Positions 53,270 through 61,816 of a DNA stretch of 64,000 bases are shown piece after piece (the stretch's first letter is position 1; every line of letters starts with the position of its first letter). The DNA is from Rhodanobacter sp. B05. GTDB taxonomy: Bacteria > Pseudomonadota > Gammaproteobacteria > Xanthomonadales > Rhodanobacteraceae. The translations under genes and the position numbers were made by a program. Where the stretch lies: NCBI RefSeq assembly GCF_002001085.1, contig NZ_MUNU01000016.1, forward strand, positions 109,178-173,177, in the 5' to 3' direction. The notes below the pieces were generated by a model. That model saw only the letters and a list, made by a program, of their open reading frames with translations. It ran no database searches and was not told the DNA's origin.

Positions 53270-53752
53270 CTACTGTTTCGCCTTGAGCATCGTGCCGGTG
53301 CACTTCGCCGAACCGCAGCGGCATGCCCACAGCTTCTTCAGCCGCGCGGTGTGCGGCACCTCGAGCACGATGCCGTAGTCGTAGGTCAGTTCCTCGCCGG
53401 GCCTGATCCGGCGGATCGCCTCGATCATCACCCGGTCACGACGCGGATCGCCGCTGGCGCTCTCCTCGACCACGGCGCGACAGTTCGGCGCGCAGCTGTG
53501 GTTGATCCAGCGCGCGCTGTTGCCCTGCTGGTTGGCGTCGATGATGTAGTCGTCGTTGAGCGTGAACAGGAAAGTGTGGCCGGTCTCGCCACCGTCGCCG
53601 TACAGCGCGTCGGCTTCGGCATGGCTCATCAGCTTGCCCTTGTATTCGATGATGTGCTCGCCGCGCGCGATGACACTGGCGGCGAACACGCCGTTGCCAT
53701 GGATGGGCGAACGACGGGCGACGAAGCGGCGTGGCCGTGAAACCTGAGGCAT
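53270..53752 (-). CDS. SET-domain protein (putative lysine methyltransferase)
   Basis: A 160-residue protein consisting of a SET domain only. SAM-binding and catalytic signatures are clear: HGNGVFA (18-24), ARWINHSCAPNC (80-91), ELTYDY (121-126) and post-SET cysteines 144, 146 and 151 (CRCGSAKCTG) which with Cys87 would bind zinc. SET enzymes methylate lysines in proteins, mostly histones in eukaryotes; in bacteria they are uncommon and targets are largely unknown. Not next to an effector-delivery gene. Compact size is typical of bacterial members. Confidence 0.92.
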   Translation of the reverse strand: MPQVSRPRRFVARRSPIHGNGVFAASVIARGEHIIEYKGKLMSHAEADALYGDGGETGHTFLFTLNDDYIIDANQQGNSARWINHSCAPNCRAVVEESASGDPRRDRVMIEAIRRIRPGEELTYDYGIVLEVPHTARLKKLWACRCGSAKCTGTMLKAKQ

Positions 53753-53884
53753 GGAGAGTCTGCTGGCATATCGGGAAGGACGACGATGATGCCGATTGCC
53801 GCGCGGAATGGAAACCTTCGCCCACAGCGACCGGCGGAACAGCGCGCCGGCCTTCCCTCCCGAATTTCGAATCCCTGCTAAGAT

Positions 53885-53900
53885 TCAAACAATCGTTTGA
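53885..53900. promoter_or_regulatory. PsrA-like operator before the lipoprotein/acyl-CoA dehydrogenase genes
   Basis: TCAAACAATCGTTTGA contains CAAAC-N4-GTTTG, an exact fit to the published Pseudomonas PsrA consensus (G/C AAAC N2-4 GTTT G/C). It lies 10 bases before the lipoprotein ATG, just after a possible -10 box TAAGAT (53878-53883), so a bound repressor would block transcription start. Confidence 0.5.
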
Positions 53901-53909
53901 GGTGCATCC

Positions 53910-54392
53910 ATGAAACGACTGCTACGCGGATTTCTGCTGATCCTGCTGGGCGCCGGCCTGGTTGCCTGCGGGCCGGCAAAGAAGAGCGTGTTTCCGCCCA
54001 CGCTGAGCATCCAGCAACTGACCGTGCTGCCGAACGGCCAGTGGCGACTGACCCTGCGCATCCAGAACAACAGCTACGGCGAGATGGATTTCAAGTCGCT
54101 GGAGGGCCAGTTGCAGGTCGGCGCGCTGGCACCGATTCGCCTGCACGCCATCTTCGCGCGCGACATCCCGGCACTGGCCGGCGACGTGTTGCCGCTCGAC
54201 GTGTTGCCGACCGGCCCGATGATCCAGGCCTTGCAGGCCGTCGCCGGCAAGGGCAGCGCCGGCTCGGTCGCCTATCGCCTCCAGGGCAGCAGCCGTGCCA
54301 AGCCGGAACAGGAAAAGGACGCCCGCGACTTCGACTTCGACGGCAATGGATGGATCTCGCCGGTACCCGGCATCCCCGACACCTGGCGCTGA
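53910..54392 (+). CDS. Small lipoprotein (LEA-like) with calcium-type loop
   Basis: A 160-residue lipoprotein: signal peptide with lipobox LVAC (Cys20). The mature part has a beta-sandwich pattern resembling LEA14/WHy proteins (VLPNGQWRLTLRIQNNSYGEMDFKSLEG), and near the end a D-x-D-x-D-G loop (DFDFDGNGW from residue 140) like an EF-hand loop. It precedes the acyl-CoA dehydrogenase by 34 bases and lies behind the same operator, so the two seem to be one operon. Function unknown. Confidence 0.78.
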   Translation: MKRLLRGFLLILLGAGLVACGPAKKSVFPPTLSIQQLTVLPNGQWRLTLRIQNNSYGEMDFKSLEGQLQVGALAPIRLHAIFARDIPALAGDVLPLDVLPTGPMIQALQAVAGKGSAGSVAYRLQGSSRAKPEQEKDARDFDFDGNGWISPVPGIPDTWR

Positions 54393-54426
54393 ACCTTCGC
54401 CACCGACGACCGCCCAAGGAACTCCC

Positions 54427-56217
54427 ATGACCGCTTACAAGGCCCCCCTCGACGACCAGCGCTTTGCCCTGTTTGATGTGCTCGGCGCCGAACCGATCCT
54501 CACCTCGCTGCAAGGCGGCGAAGGCCACAGCCGCGACCTGCTTGATGCGGTGCTGGAAGAGGCTGGTCGCCTCAGCGAGCAATTGCTGGCGCCGACCAAT
54601 GCGCCCGCCGACGCGGAAGGCTGCCGCTTCGACAAGACGACGGGAGCGGTGACCACGCCGAAGAGTTTCAAGGAGGCGTTTCGTCAGTTTGCCGAAGGCG
54701 GCTGGACCGGCCTGACCAATCCCGAGACCTACGGTGGCCAGGCCCTGCCCGGCGTGCTGGGCACCGCCACCACCGAGATCTTCCAGTCCGGCAACCTGGC
54801 CTGGAGCCTGTACCCGCTGTTGTCCGAGGGCGCCACCCACGCGATGGCGATGCACGGCGAGGAATGGCAACGCGAGCTCTACATGAAGCCGATCGTGGCC
54901 GGTCGCTGGACCGGCACGATGTGCCTGACCGAACCGCAGGCCGGCTCCGACCTGGGCCTGCTGAAGACCCGCGCCGAACCCGGCAACCAGGATGCCGGCG
55001 GCCACCAGGTCTACCGCCTCACCGGCACCAAGATCTTCATCAGTGCCGGCGAACACGACCTCACCGAAAACATTGTGCACCTGGTGCTGGCGCGCCTGCC
55101 CGACGCGCCGGAAGGCAGCCGCGGCATCTCGATGTTCATCGTGCCGAAGTTCAAGCTCAACGCGGACGGTTCACCGGGCGCGCGCAACACCGTCGCCGCC
55201 GGCGCGATCGAACACAAGATGGGCATCCACGCCTGCTCCACCTGCGTGATGAACTTCGACGGCGCCGAGGGCTACCTGATCGGCAAGCCGCACAAGGGCC
55301 TGGCTGCGATGTTCACCATGATGAATGCGGCGCGCCTGTCGGTTGGCGTGCAGGGCCTGGCGCTGGCCGAGCGAGCGCTGCAGAACAGCCTCAACTACGC
55401 GCGCGAGCGGCTGCAGTCGCGGTCGCTGTCCGGTCCGAAGTTCCCCGACAAGCCGGCCGACAACCTGCTGGTGCAGCCCGACGTGCGGCGCATGCTGCTG
55501 ACCCAGCGCGCCTTCGTGGAGGGTTCGCGCGCACTGGTGCTTTACACCGCGCTGCAGACCGACATCGAGCATCGCGGCACCGACGAGGCGGCGCGCAGGA
55601 AGGCCGGCGAGCTGGTCGCCTTCCTGATCCCGATCGCCAAGGGCATGACCACCGAGCTGGCGCAGGAATGCACCAAGGAAGCGCTGCAGGTCTACGGCGG
55701 CCACGGCTACATCGCCGAGAACGGCATGGAGCAGTTCGTCCGCGATGCCCGCATCATCACCTTGTACGAAGGCACCACCGGCATCCAGGCCGCCGACCTG
55801 CTCGGGCGCAAGATTCTCCAGCTGCAGGGTGTGGGCTTCAAGCACTTCCTGGAGGAGATCAGCGCGTTCTGCCAGCAGCACGCCAAGACCGAATCGCTGC
55901 GTACGTTCATCGGCCCGCTGGCCGTGGCCACGCGCAACTGGAGCGACCTCACCTTGGCACTGGCGCAACGCGCCCAGGCCAACCCGGAGGAACTCGGCGC
56001 CGCCGCCACCGATTACTTGTACTACTCCGGCTACGTGACCCTGGCCTATCTGTGGGCACGCAGCGTGCTCGCGGCGGAGACCGGCCGGCAATCGGCCGCC
56101 TTCAAGCAGGCCAAGCGCGACACGGCGACGTTCTACTTCGCCCGGATCCTGCCACGCACCGGCATGCACCAGGCCGCGATCGAGGCCGGCGTGGCGAGCC
56201 TGCCTGCGATCGACTGA
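54427..56217 (+). CDS. Acyl-CoA dehydrogenase (C-terminal-extended type)
   Basis: A 596-residue FAD flavoprotein of beta-oxidation. FAD/substrate motifs: MCLTEPQAGSDL (163-174 region), RLTGTKIFISAGEHD, EHKMGIHACSTC, and the helical domain ending YGGHGYIAENGMEQFVRDARI with catalytic Glu448 in LYEGTTGIQ. The C-terminal 120 residues extend beyond the classical core, as in long-chain type enzymes. AAGGA ribosome-binding site lies just before ATG 54427. Upstream is a PsrA-like operator, which fits control by fatty acids. Confidence 0.93.
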   Translation: MTAYKAPLDDQRFALFDVLGAEPILTSLQGGEGHSRDLLDAVLEEAGRLSEQLLAPTNAPADAEGCRFDKTTGAVTTPKSFKEAFRQFAEGGWTGLTNPETYGGQALPGVLGTATTEIFQSGNLAWSLYPLLSEGATHAMAMHGEEWQRELYMKPIVAGRWTGTMCLTEPQAGSDLGLLKTRAEPGNQDAGGHQVYRLTGTKIFISAGEHDLTENIVHLVLARLPDAPEGSRGISMFIVPKFKLNADGSPGARNTVAAGAIEHKMGIHACSTCVMNFDGAEGYLIGKPHKGLAAMFTMMNAARLSVGVQGLALAERALQNSLNYARERLQSRSLSGPKFPDKPADNLLVQPDVRRMLLTQRAFVEGSRALVLYTALQTDIEHRGTDEAARRKAGELVAFLIPIAKGMTTELAQECTKEALQVYGGHGYIAENGMEQFVRDARIITLYEGTTGIQAADLLGRKILQLQGVGFKHFLEEISAFCQQHAKTESLRTFIGPLAVATRNWSDLTLALAQRAQANPEELGAAATDYLYYSGYVTLAYLWARSVLAAETGRQSAAFKQAKRDTATFYFARILPRTGMHQAAIEAGVASLPAID

Positions 56218-56233
56218 GGAAACCGCGCGCCGC

Positions 56234-56268
56234 ACACAGGAAGCCCGGCGATGCCGGGCTTCCTGTGT
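56234..56268. terminator. Hairpin terminator after acyl-CoA dehydrogenase
   Basis: Perfect 16-bp stem ACACAGGAAGCCCGGC (56234-56249), GAT loop, partner at 56253-56268. Confidence 0.85.
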
Positions 56269-56388
56269 CGAGGCAGCTGACGCTGGATGTCTTTCGGTTC
56301 GCGGGCGCCACCGCCAGCTTGCGTCAGGTCAGGTGCCGAAGTAGGTCAGGTTTGGCTCAAAAGCGACATGGCGTCGGCCATCGGCGGC

Positions 56389-56634
56389 TCAATTCCCGTA
56401 GGTTTCGCGGAACGTGTCGCCGCTCATGCGCAGGTACTGCTGAACCAGCGCGTCGTGGATGGTCGCGACCTGCATCAGCTCGCGCGCCAAGGCCGCCTGC
56501 GCTTCGGCGATGCTTGGCTGCGCCGGCCTGGCGGCAACGACGGGGACGGCCCGTACCACTCGCGGCGCAGGCGCGTCAGCCTGGGAGAGTTCGACGTCGA
56601 GCAGATGGGAGATGTCGTAGGCGATGTCGTTCAT
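56389..56634 (-). CDS. Small hypothetical helical protein
   Basis: An 81-residue acidic N-terminal then helical protein (about 40-75: SIAEAQAALARELMQVATIHDALVQQYLR), with the start MNDIAYDISHLLD. No family recognised and the ribosome-binding site is weak. Base composition and residue profile are like those of a real gene in this genome, but the frame could be fortuitous. Confidence 0.5.
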   Translation of the reverse strand: MNDIAYDISHLLDVELSQADAPAPRVVRAVPVVAARPAQPSIAEAQAALARELMQVATIHDALVQQYLRMSGDTFRETYGN

Positions 56635-56789
56635 GCCCGGGGTAATGCAACAGGCTTGCCAACTGTCGATGGCGTCGGTCGGTCTCGTGCCCTGATCGGG
56701 GCAGCCATGGCGCTATAGTGACCCGGCTGCCCGCCACGCGGATCTTCGCGCGCAGGCACCACGCAACCGGCGATGCATCCTCACGGGAG

Positions 56790-56852
56790 ATGGCGATGAA
56801 GCGGCTATTGACGTTCGTGGCGGCCTTCGACCCAAAACCGATCGGGGGCTGA
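56790..56852 (+). CDS. Possible 20-residue peptide upstream of the DUF4105 gene
   Basis: ATG 56790 (or 56796) preceded directly by GGGAG; it encodes AMKRLLTFVAAFDPKPIGG and stops at 56852, 37 bases before the DUF4105 start. The beginning looks like a signal-peptide start that is cut short, suggesting a leader peptide or a remnant. Confidence 0.25.
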   Translation: MAMKRLLTFVAAFDPKPIGG

Positions 56853-56891
56853 GCCCGCGCCGGCAGGGTCGGGCGAGGCGGCCGCGGCACG

Positions 56892-57902
56892 ATGATGGAC
56901 AGGCTCCGGATGATCGGCCGCACCACGCTGCTTGCCCTGATGGTGCTGCTCGTGGCGTGCTCGGGAACCTGGGCGGCGCTGGCGCTCTGGTATCGACTGC
57001 CGGGCGGCAGGCTCGTGCGCACGCTCGGCAGCATGGTCTGGATCCTGCTGGTGCTGGCACTGGCCGCGCTGGCGATCGAGCAGCGCAGCGGGTTGCCCGT
57101 GCTTGCCTACGTGGCGCTCCACGCCCTGCTGTTGCTGTGGTGGGTCCGCATTGCGCCATCCGGCCAACGCCACTGGCGCGACGACGTGGCCCGGATGTTG
57201 ACCGGCACCGTGCAGGGCGATCAGGTCCGGCTCGACAACGTGCGCAACTTCGACTGGCGCAGCGACACCGACTACGACATCCGCTGGGAAAGTCGCACGT
57301 ATGACCTGGCCCGGCTGGTCGGTGCCGACGCCGTGCTGTCCTACTGGGGCAGCCGGGCGATCGCCCACGCGATGATCTCATTCGGCTTCGACGATGGTCG
57401 CCACCTGGTCTTCTCGGTGGAGGTGCGCAAGAGTCGCGAGCAGACCTATTCCTCGATCGGCGGCTTCTTCAAGCAGTTCGAGACGATCCTGGTCGCGGCC
57501 GACGAGCACGACATCATCCGCGTGCGCACCAACGTGCGCGGCGAGGACGATTACCTGTATCCGTTGCGCCTGGATCCATCGACCCTGCGCTCGCTGTTCC
57601 TTGCCTACGTGCACGCGGCAAACCGGCTTGCCGGACAACCGGCGTTCTACAACACCTTCACCTCCAACTGCACCACCATCGTCTACCGCATGGCGCGCCA
57701 GATCGACGCCGGCCTGCCTTGGGACGTGCGCCTGTTGCTGACCGGTTACCTGCCGGAATATCTGCACCAGATCGGCGCGGTCGATCGCAGCGTGCCAGTG
57801 GAGACCCTTCGCCAGCGCGGCCGCATCACCGAACGCGCACGAGCGAGCGTTGCCGGCGCCGATTTTTCGCGCGCCATCAGGCGGATGGACACGTTCGCTT
57901 GA
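56892..57902 (+). CDS. DUF4105 (Lnb N-terminal periplasmic domain) membrane protein
   Basis: A 336-residue protein with three N-terminal membrane helices (about 7-29, 45-65, 69-86) and a DUF4105 domain from about 110 to 300: VRNFDWRSDTDYDIRWESRTYDL, SYWGSRAIAHAMISFGFDDG, and FYNTFTSNCTTIVYRMAR carrying the conserved Asn-Cys-Thr, which suggests a cysteine hydrolase-like site. Function unknown. Start is ATG 56892 or 56895. Confidence 0.85.
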   Translation: MMDRLRMIGRTTLLALMVLLVACSGTWAALALWYRLPGGRLVRTLGSMVWILLVLALAALAIEQRSGLPVLAYVALHALLLLWWVRIAPSGQRHWRDDVARMLTGTVQGDQVRLDNVRNFDWRSDTDYDIRWESRTYDLARLVGADAVLSYWGSRAIAHAMISFGFDDGRHLVFSVEVRKSREQTYSSIGGFFKQFETILVAADEHDIIRVRTNVRGEDDYLYPLRLDPSTLRSLFLAYVHAANRLAGQPAFYNTFTSNCTTIVYRMARQIDAGLPWDVRLLLTGYLPEYLHQIGAVDRSVPVETLRQRGRITERARASVAGADFSRAIRRMDTFA

Positions 57903-58088
57903 TCGACACCCCGCGCGGCGCACCGTTGCGAATGCAACGCAACCTGAACAGCTGTCGCGTCCGTGCCGCCGTTTTACATGTGCTTGCCACCCGAAACGTT
58001 AGGTTTCCGCCGACAGCGTTCAAAAACAATTGACCCCGCTTGCGCCCCGCTGTCACCTGAACGCGAGCACGAATCCCAGGAGACTGCA

Positions 58089-58688
58089 ATGAATACGAGG
58101 ATCCCCCGGATGGCCTTGTTGGCCGCAGGTTTCATGACGCTCGGCCTGGCAGGCTGCTCGCAATACGTCAAGCAGTCCGATTTCAACACCGCCATCCAGC
58201 AACTGCAGCAGAAGCAGCAGGACCAGCAGCAACAGATCGATGCGATCAAGCAACAGATGCAGTCGCAGTTCTCCAAGTACGACTCGCAGATCACCAGCAT
58301 GCAGGGCCGGGTCAGCATCGACACGGTGGCTCATTTCGCTTTCAACAGCGCCACCTTGAGTGAGCAGGACAAGCCGGCGCTGCAGGACTTCGCCGCCACG
58401 ATCAGCAAGTACCACCCCAACGTCCTGATCACGGTGGAAGGCTTCGCCGATCCGGCCGGCTCGCGTGCCTACAACAGGAAGCTTGGCATGGAGCGCGCAA
58501 ACGCAGTGCGCGACTTCCTGGTCAGCAGCGGCTTGGCCACAGACCAGGTACGCGCGGTCAGCTATGGCGAGGACAGCAACCGCCAGGTCGTCAAGGGCGC
58601 CACCCGTGATCGTGGTGCCGACAACCGCCGGGTCTCGCTGACCGTGGACGCCCCCGGTACCGGTTCCGTCGCCACGGCGGCACCGTAA
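58089..58688 (+). CDS. OmpA-family lipoprotein
   Basis: A 199-residue outer-membrane lipoprotein, lipobox LAGC (Cys23), followed by a glutamine-rich coiled coil (about 35-70) and an OmpA C-terminal domain that binds peptidoglycan (TVEGFADPAGSRAYNRKLGMERANAVRDFL around 126-155). Start ATG 58089 with AGGAGA 6 bases upstream. It resembles Pal-like proteins but has no tol genes beside it. Confidence 0.88.
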   Translation: MNTRIPRMALLAAGFMTLGLAGCSQYVKQSDFNTAIQQLQQKQQDQQQQIDAIKQQMQSQFSKYDSQITSMQGRVSIDTVAHFAFNSATLSEQDKPALQDFAATISKYHPNVLITVEGFADPAGSRAYNRKLGMERANAVRDFLVSSGLATDQVRAVSYGEDSNRQVVKGATRDRGADNRRVSLTVDAPGTGSVATAAP

Positions 58689-58754
58689 CCGAACCACGGA
58701 AGCTGTCCCGGATCGACTCCGGGCAGTTCGGGCGCATCGTCGCCACCCGGAATC

Positions 58755-58774
58755 ATGCAACCTCGCAGTTGCAT
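58755..58774. promoter_or_regulatory. Inverted repeat, candidate ArsR operator 1
   Basis: ATGCAAC-N6-GTTGCAT, perfect 7-bp arms. Upstream of the SRPBCC/ArsR pair. Confidence 0.55.
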
Positions 58775-58796
58775 TTATCTCCCGGCGGGAATAACG

Positions 58797-58814
58797 TGCA
58801 ACCTTGTGGTTGCG
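58797..58814. promoter_or_regulatory. Inverted repeat, candidate ArsR operator 2
   Basis: GCAACC-N4-GGTTGC at 58798-58813. Same motif as 58755-58774, with centres 41 bases apart (about four helical turns). Confidence 0.55.
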
Positions 58815-58837
58815 CTTTCCGACGAAGGAGATTGCCA

Positions 58838-59299
58838 GTGAATGCCTCTACCGACCGCATCGAGAAACAGATCCTGCTGAAAGCGCCGCGCCCGCGCGTG
58901 TGGCATGCACTCGCCGATGCCGAGACCTTCGGAGACTGGTTCGGGGTGGCGCTGAAGGGTCAGCGCTTTGTCGCCGGCGAATCTGCCCACGGCCACATTA
59001 CCTACCCGGGTTACGAGCACCTGCAGTTCGAGATCACGCTGGAACGGATCGAACCCGAACATCTGCTGTCGTTCCACTGGCATCCATATGCGGTGGATGC
59101 GACCCGCGACTACTCGAACGAGCCGCCCACGCGGGTTGTGTTCGAGCTGGAGGAAGTCGACGGCGGCACCTTGCTGCGCGTTGTCGAATCCGGCTTCGAC
59201 CGGATACCCGCCGAACGCCGCGCAGAGGCATTCCGGATGAACAGCGGCGGCTGGGATCAGCAGATGAAGAACATCCTGCATCATGTCGCCACGCACTGA
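58838..59299 (+). CDS. SRPBCC/AHSA1-domain protein
   Basis: A 153-residue protein of the START-like SRPBCC superfamily (Activator of Hsp90 ATPase 1 type): ILLKAPRPRVWHALADAETFGDWFG, LSFHWHPYAVDATRDY, and SGGWDQQMKNILHHV at the end. GTG 58838 has GAAGGAG 8 bases upstream. It overlaps the ArsR gene by 17 bases; such pairs are common, with the ArsR protein regulating the SRPBCC gene. Ligand unknown. Confidence 0.85.
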   Translation: MNASTDRIEKQILLKAPRPRVWHALADAETFGDWFGVALKGQRFVAGESAHGHITYPGYEHLQFEITLERIEPEHLLSFHWHPYAVDATRDYSNEPPTRVVFELEEVDGGTLLRVVESGFDRIPAERRAEAFRMNSGGWDQQMKNILHHVATH

Positions 59300-59648
59300 A
59301 CCGACCGTGCCGAAGGCCCACGCGAAGGCCGCGACACTGCGCAAGTCCGCACCGGTGTTCGCCGCCTTGGGCGATCCCACCCGGCTGCGCCTGCTCGGCG
59401 CACTGTGCGCCGGCGGCGCCATGTCGATCACCCAGCTCACCGCGGGCAGCGCGATCACCCGGCAGGCGGTGACCCGGCATCTGGATATATTGGCCGGCGC
59501 CGGCCTGGTAAGCGATGTGAGGCAGGGCCGCGAACGGCTATGGCAATTCGAGCCGACCCGGCTCCACGAGGCGCGCCGCTCGCTGGAAGCGATCGGACAG
59601 CAGTGGGATCAGGCCCTGCAGCGGTTGCGCACCGCGGTGGAACGTTGA
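59283..59648 (+). CDS. ArsR-family transcriptional regulator
   Basis: A 121-residue winged-helix repressor: FAALGDPTRLRLLGAL, then the recognition helix SAITRQAVTRHLDILAGAGLV and wing VRQGRERLWQFEP. The CxC/DxH metal motifs of classical ArsR are not seen, so it probably senses a non-metal signal. Overlaps the preceding gene and lies behind two palindromes that look like its own operators. Confidence 0.88.
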   Translation: MSPRTEPTVPKAHAKAATLRKSAPVFAALGDPTRLRLLGALCAGGAMSITQLTAGSAITRQAVTRHLDILAGAGLVSDVRQGRERLWQFEPTRLHEARRSLEAIGQQWDQALQRLRTAVER

Positions 59649-59673
59649 GCACACCGGTCTCGCGCCTCGGCGA

Positions 59674-61107
59674 TCAGGCCAGCGCGAAACGGGTCACCCG
59701 TTTGACCGGATCGGCCTCGACCAGGCTCACCTTGACGTCGGCACCCAGCGGCAGCACCGAACTGCCGCTCACGCTGGCCTCGACCGCGGGCTCGCGCAGC
59801 ATCACCACGCCCTTGCTGGCGTCCGGCGCGACTTCGACGATGGCGCCGTCGAACTGCTCGCCGACGCGTGACGACAGCGCCGCCGCCTCGGCCAGGTCGA
59901 GCACGGCCTTCTCGTATTGATGCGCGCGGTGGCCGGACGCCTGCATGGTGGCCGGCAGGCCCGGCAGCGCCGCCAATACCCAGTCCGGCACCGGCTGTTG
60001 CGCGCACAGCGCCACGCAGACCTCGCCGGTGTAGCGATCGACCAGCCGGCGCAATGGCGCCGTGGCATGGGTGTATTCGGCGGCAATCGCGGACTGCATC
60101 GGCTGCGCAGGCAGGCTGCCGTTGAATGCGGCGTAGCCGGCCCCGCGCAGCACCGAGGTGCAGGCGGTAAGCATCGCGAGATGGCGGTCGTTGCGCGGGT
60201 CGAGCGAACGGATGAAGCCCGGATAGTCCAGCGTCGCGGGCCAGTCGATGCCCAGCGTCCTGGCGGTGATCCGCAGCCGCTGCAGTGCCTGCGACTCGGG
60301 TTCGGGCAGGGTGCGCAGCAGACCGATTTTCGCCTGCACCATCAGGCGCGCGGCGGCCATGCCGGTCAGCAGCGAAATCTGTTCGTTCCAGTCCTCGACC
60401 GCCAGGCGCGCACGGAACGCCAGGGTCCAGCGGCCATCGACCACGCTGATCTCCTGCTCCGGCAACGGCAGGCTGATGCCGCCGCGGGCCTGCTCGCACT
60501 GGCTGCGCAACTCGCCGATGCGGCGCAACACCGCCCACATCGGATCGGCATTCCCGGCATCGATCGCCTGTTGTACGCCGACATAATCGAGCTTGGCGCG
60601 ACTGCGCACGCGCGCCCGGCGCACATCGATGCCGGCAATCTCGCCGGCATGATCCAGCTCGATCGTCCACAGCAGTGCGGGACGCACCTGGTCGGGCAGC
60701 AGCGAGGTGGCGCCTTCGGAGAGCACCTTCGGGTGCAGCGGGATCTTGTTGTCCGCACCGTACAGGGTCTCGCCGCGCCGGTTTGCCTCCAGGTCGACCG
60801 GGTCCCCGGGCCGCACGAAGGCGGCGACATCGGCGATCGCGTAGTACACCCGAAAGCCCTCGCCCTGCGCCTCCACGTACATCGCCTGATCCAGGTCCAT
60901 CGATTCGGCCGGGTCGATGGTGAGCAGCGGCAGCTCGGTGCGATCCAGCGCCGGCAGGCGCGGGTTCGTCGCCGCGGCCGCCGCGGCCGCCTCGACCTCG
61001 GGCGGAAACGCCATCGGCAGTTTCATCTCGCGCTGGATATCCGCCATGCCCTGCGCAAGCACGGCGTTGTCGGGAGCTTGCAGATGGATGCGGCGCGTAG
61101 TGGACAC
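59674..61107 (-). CDS. RNB-domain exoribonuclease (RNase II/R-like)
   Basis: A 477-residue 3'-5' exoribonuclease-like protein with a shortened architecture: no clear N-terminal cold-shock domains, a central RNB domain (TIDPAESMDLDQAMYV with the catalytic aspartates, about 60-390), and an S1-like C-terminal part (FDGAIVEVAPDASKGVVML). The frame extends up to 61344; GTG 61107 has GGGGAAG about 7 bases upstream. Arginine-rich RSRAKLDY is typical. Stops 25 bases from the convergent ArsR gene. Confidence 0.88.
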   Translation of the reverse strand: MSTTRRIHLQAPDNAVLAQGMADIQREMKLPMAFPPEVEAAAAAAATNPRLPALDRTELPLLTIDPAESMDLDQAMYVEAQGEGFRVYYAIADVAAFVRPGDPVDLEANRRGETLYGADNKIPLHPKVLSEGATSLLPDQVRPALLWTIELDHAGEIAGIDVRRARVRSRAKLDYVGVQQAIDAGNADPMWAVLRRIGELRSQCEQARGGISLPLPEQEISVVDGRWTLAFRARLAVEDWNEQISLLTGMAAARLMVQAKIGLLRTLPEPESQALQRLRITARTLGIDWPATLDYPGFIRSLDPRNDRHLAMLTACTSVLRGAGYAAFNGSLPAQPMQSAIAAEYTHATAPLRRLVDRYTGEVCVALCAQQPVPDWVLAALPGLPATMQASGHRAHQYEKAVLDLAEAAALSSRVGEQFDGAIVEVAPDASKGVVMLREPAVEASVSGSSVLPLGADVKVSLVEADPVKRVTRFALA

Positions 61108-61274
61108 GATGGACTTCCCCGGGTTCGATGACTGACGGCGGACAACGCGTGGCCGCGCGATGCATGCCATCGCCCTGGCCCTGCCGGAATATACACGTGC
61201 GGCCGTTGCGGGACTTCCGTCACAACCGCGCAAGGTGTAGAAACCCACGAAGTCACGCCAACCCAAACGCACCC

Positions 61275-61748
61275 ATGACCGACCCGACCCTGCTGATTCG
61301 CCTGGCCGAAGACGACGACGATTTCCTCCTTTCGCTGGTGCCACGCCTCGTCGACTTCACGTTGCCGGCGTGGCGGCGCCGGCACGAATGCATCGAAGGC
61401 ATCCGCGACGACCTGCACCGTCACCTGGAAGACCAGCCCGCGAACAACTTCCTGTTCGTGGCCGAGGACGCCGACGGCGAGCGGGTCGGCTTCATCGAGC
61501 TGCAGAAGACCCAGGATTTCTTCACCGGCCGCACCAATTGCCACATCAACAATGTGGTGGTGGTGCCGCGCCATGAAGGGCGCGGCGTCGGCAAGGCGCT
61601 GATGACGCACGCGGAACAGTGGGCGCGCGAGCATCACTGCGCGCTCGTCACGCTGGCAGCATTTCCTGGCAACGAGCGCGCCCTGGCCATGTACGCATCA
61701 TGCGGCTACGGGACGGATCTGCTGCGACTGGTCAAGCCGGTACGTTGA
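61275..61748 (+). CDS. GNAT-family N-acetyltransferase
   Basis: A 157-residue acetyl-CoA-dependent acetyltransferase. Motif A is clear: CHINNVVVVPRHEGRGVGKALMTHAEQWA (Q/RxxGxG/A is RHEGRGVG), followed by the ANERALAMYASCGY end. Acceptor unknown. Divergent from the RNB gene with about 167 bases between starts; ends at a two-way hairpin terminator. Confidence 0.9.
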   Translation: MTDPTLLIRLAEDDDDFLLSLVPRLVDFTLPAWRRRHECIEGIRDDLHRHLEDQPANNFLFVAEDADGERVGFIELQKTQDFFTGRTNCHINNVVVVPRHEGRGVGKALMTHAEQWAREHHCALVTLAAFPGNERALAMYASCGYGTDLLRLVKPVR

Positions 61749-61761
61749 GAAACCCCGAATG

Positions 61762-61791
61762 CGACGAAGCCGCCCTTGGGCGGCTTCGTCG
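61762..61791. terminator. Bidirectional hairpin between GNAT and SapC genes
   Basis: 14-bp stem CGACGAAGCCGCCC (61762-61775) / GGGCGGCTTCGTCG (61778-61791), in a convergent gap. Confidence 0.85.
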
Positions 61792-61816
61792 TGACGCTCC
61801 CGCGGTGCAGGCAAGT

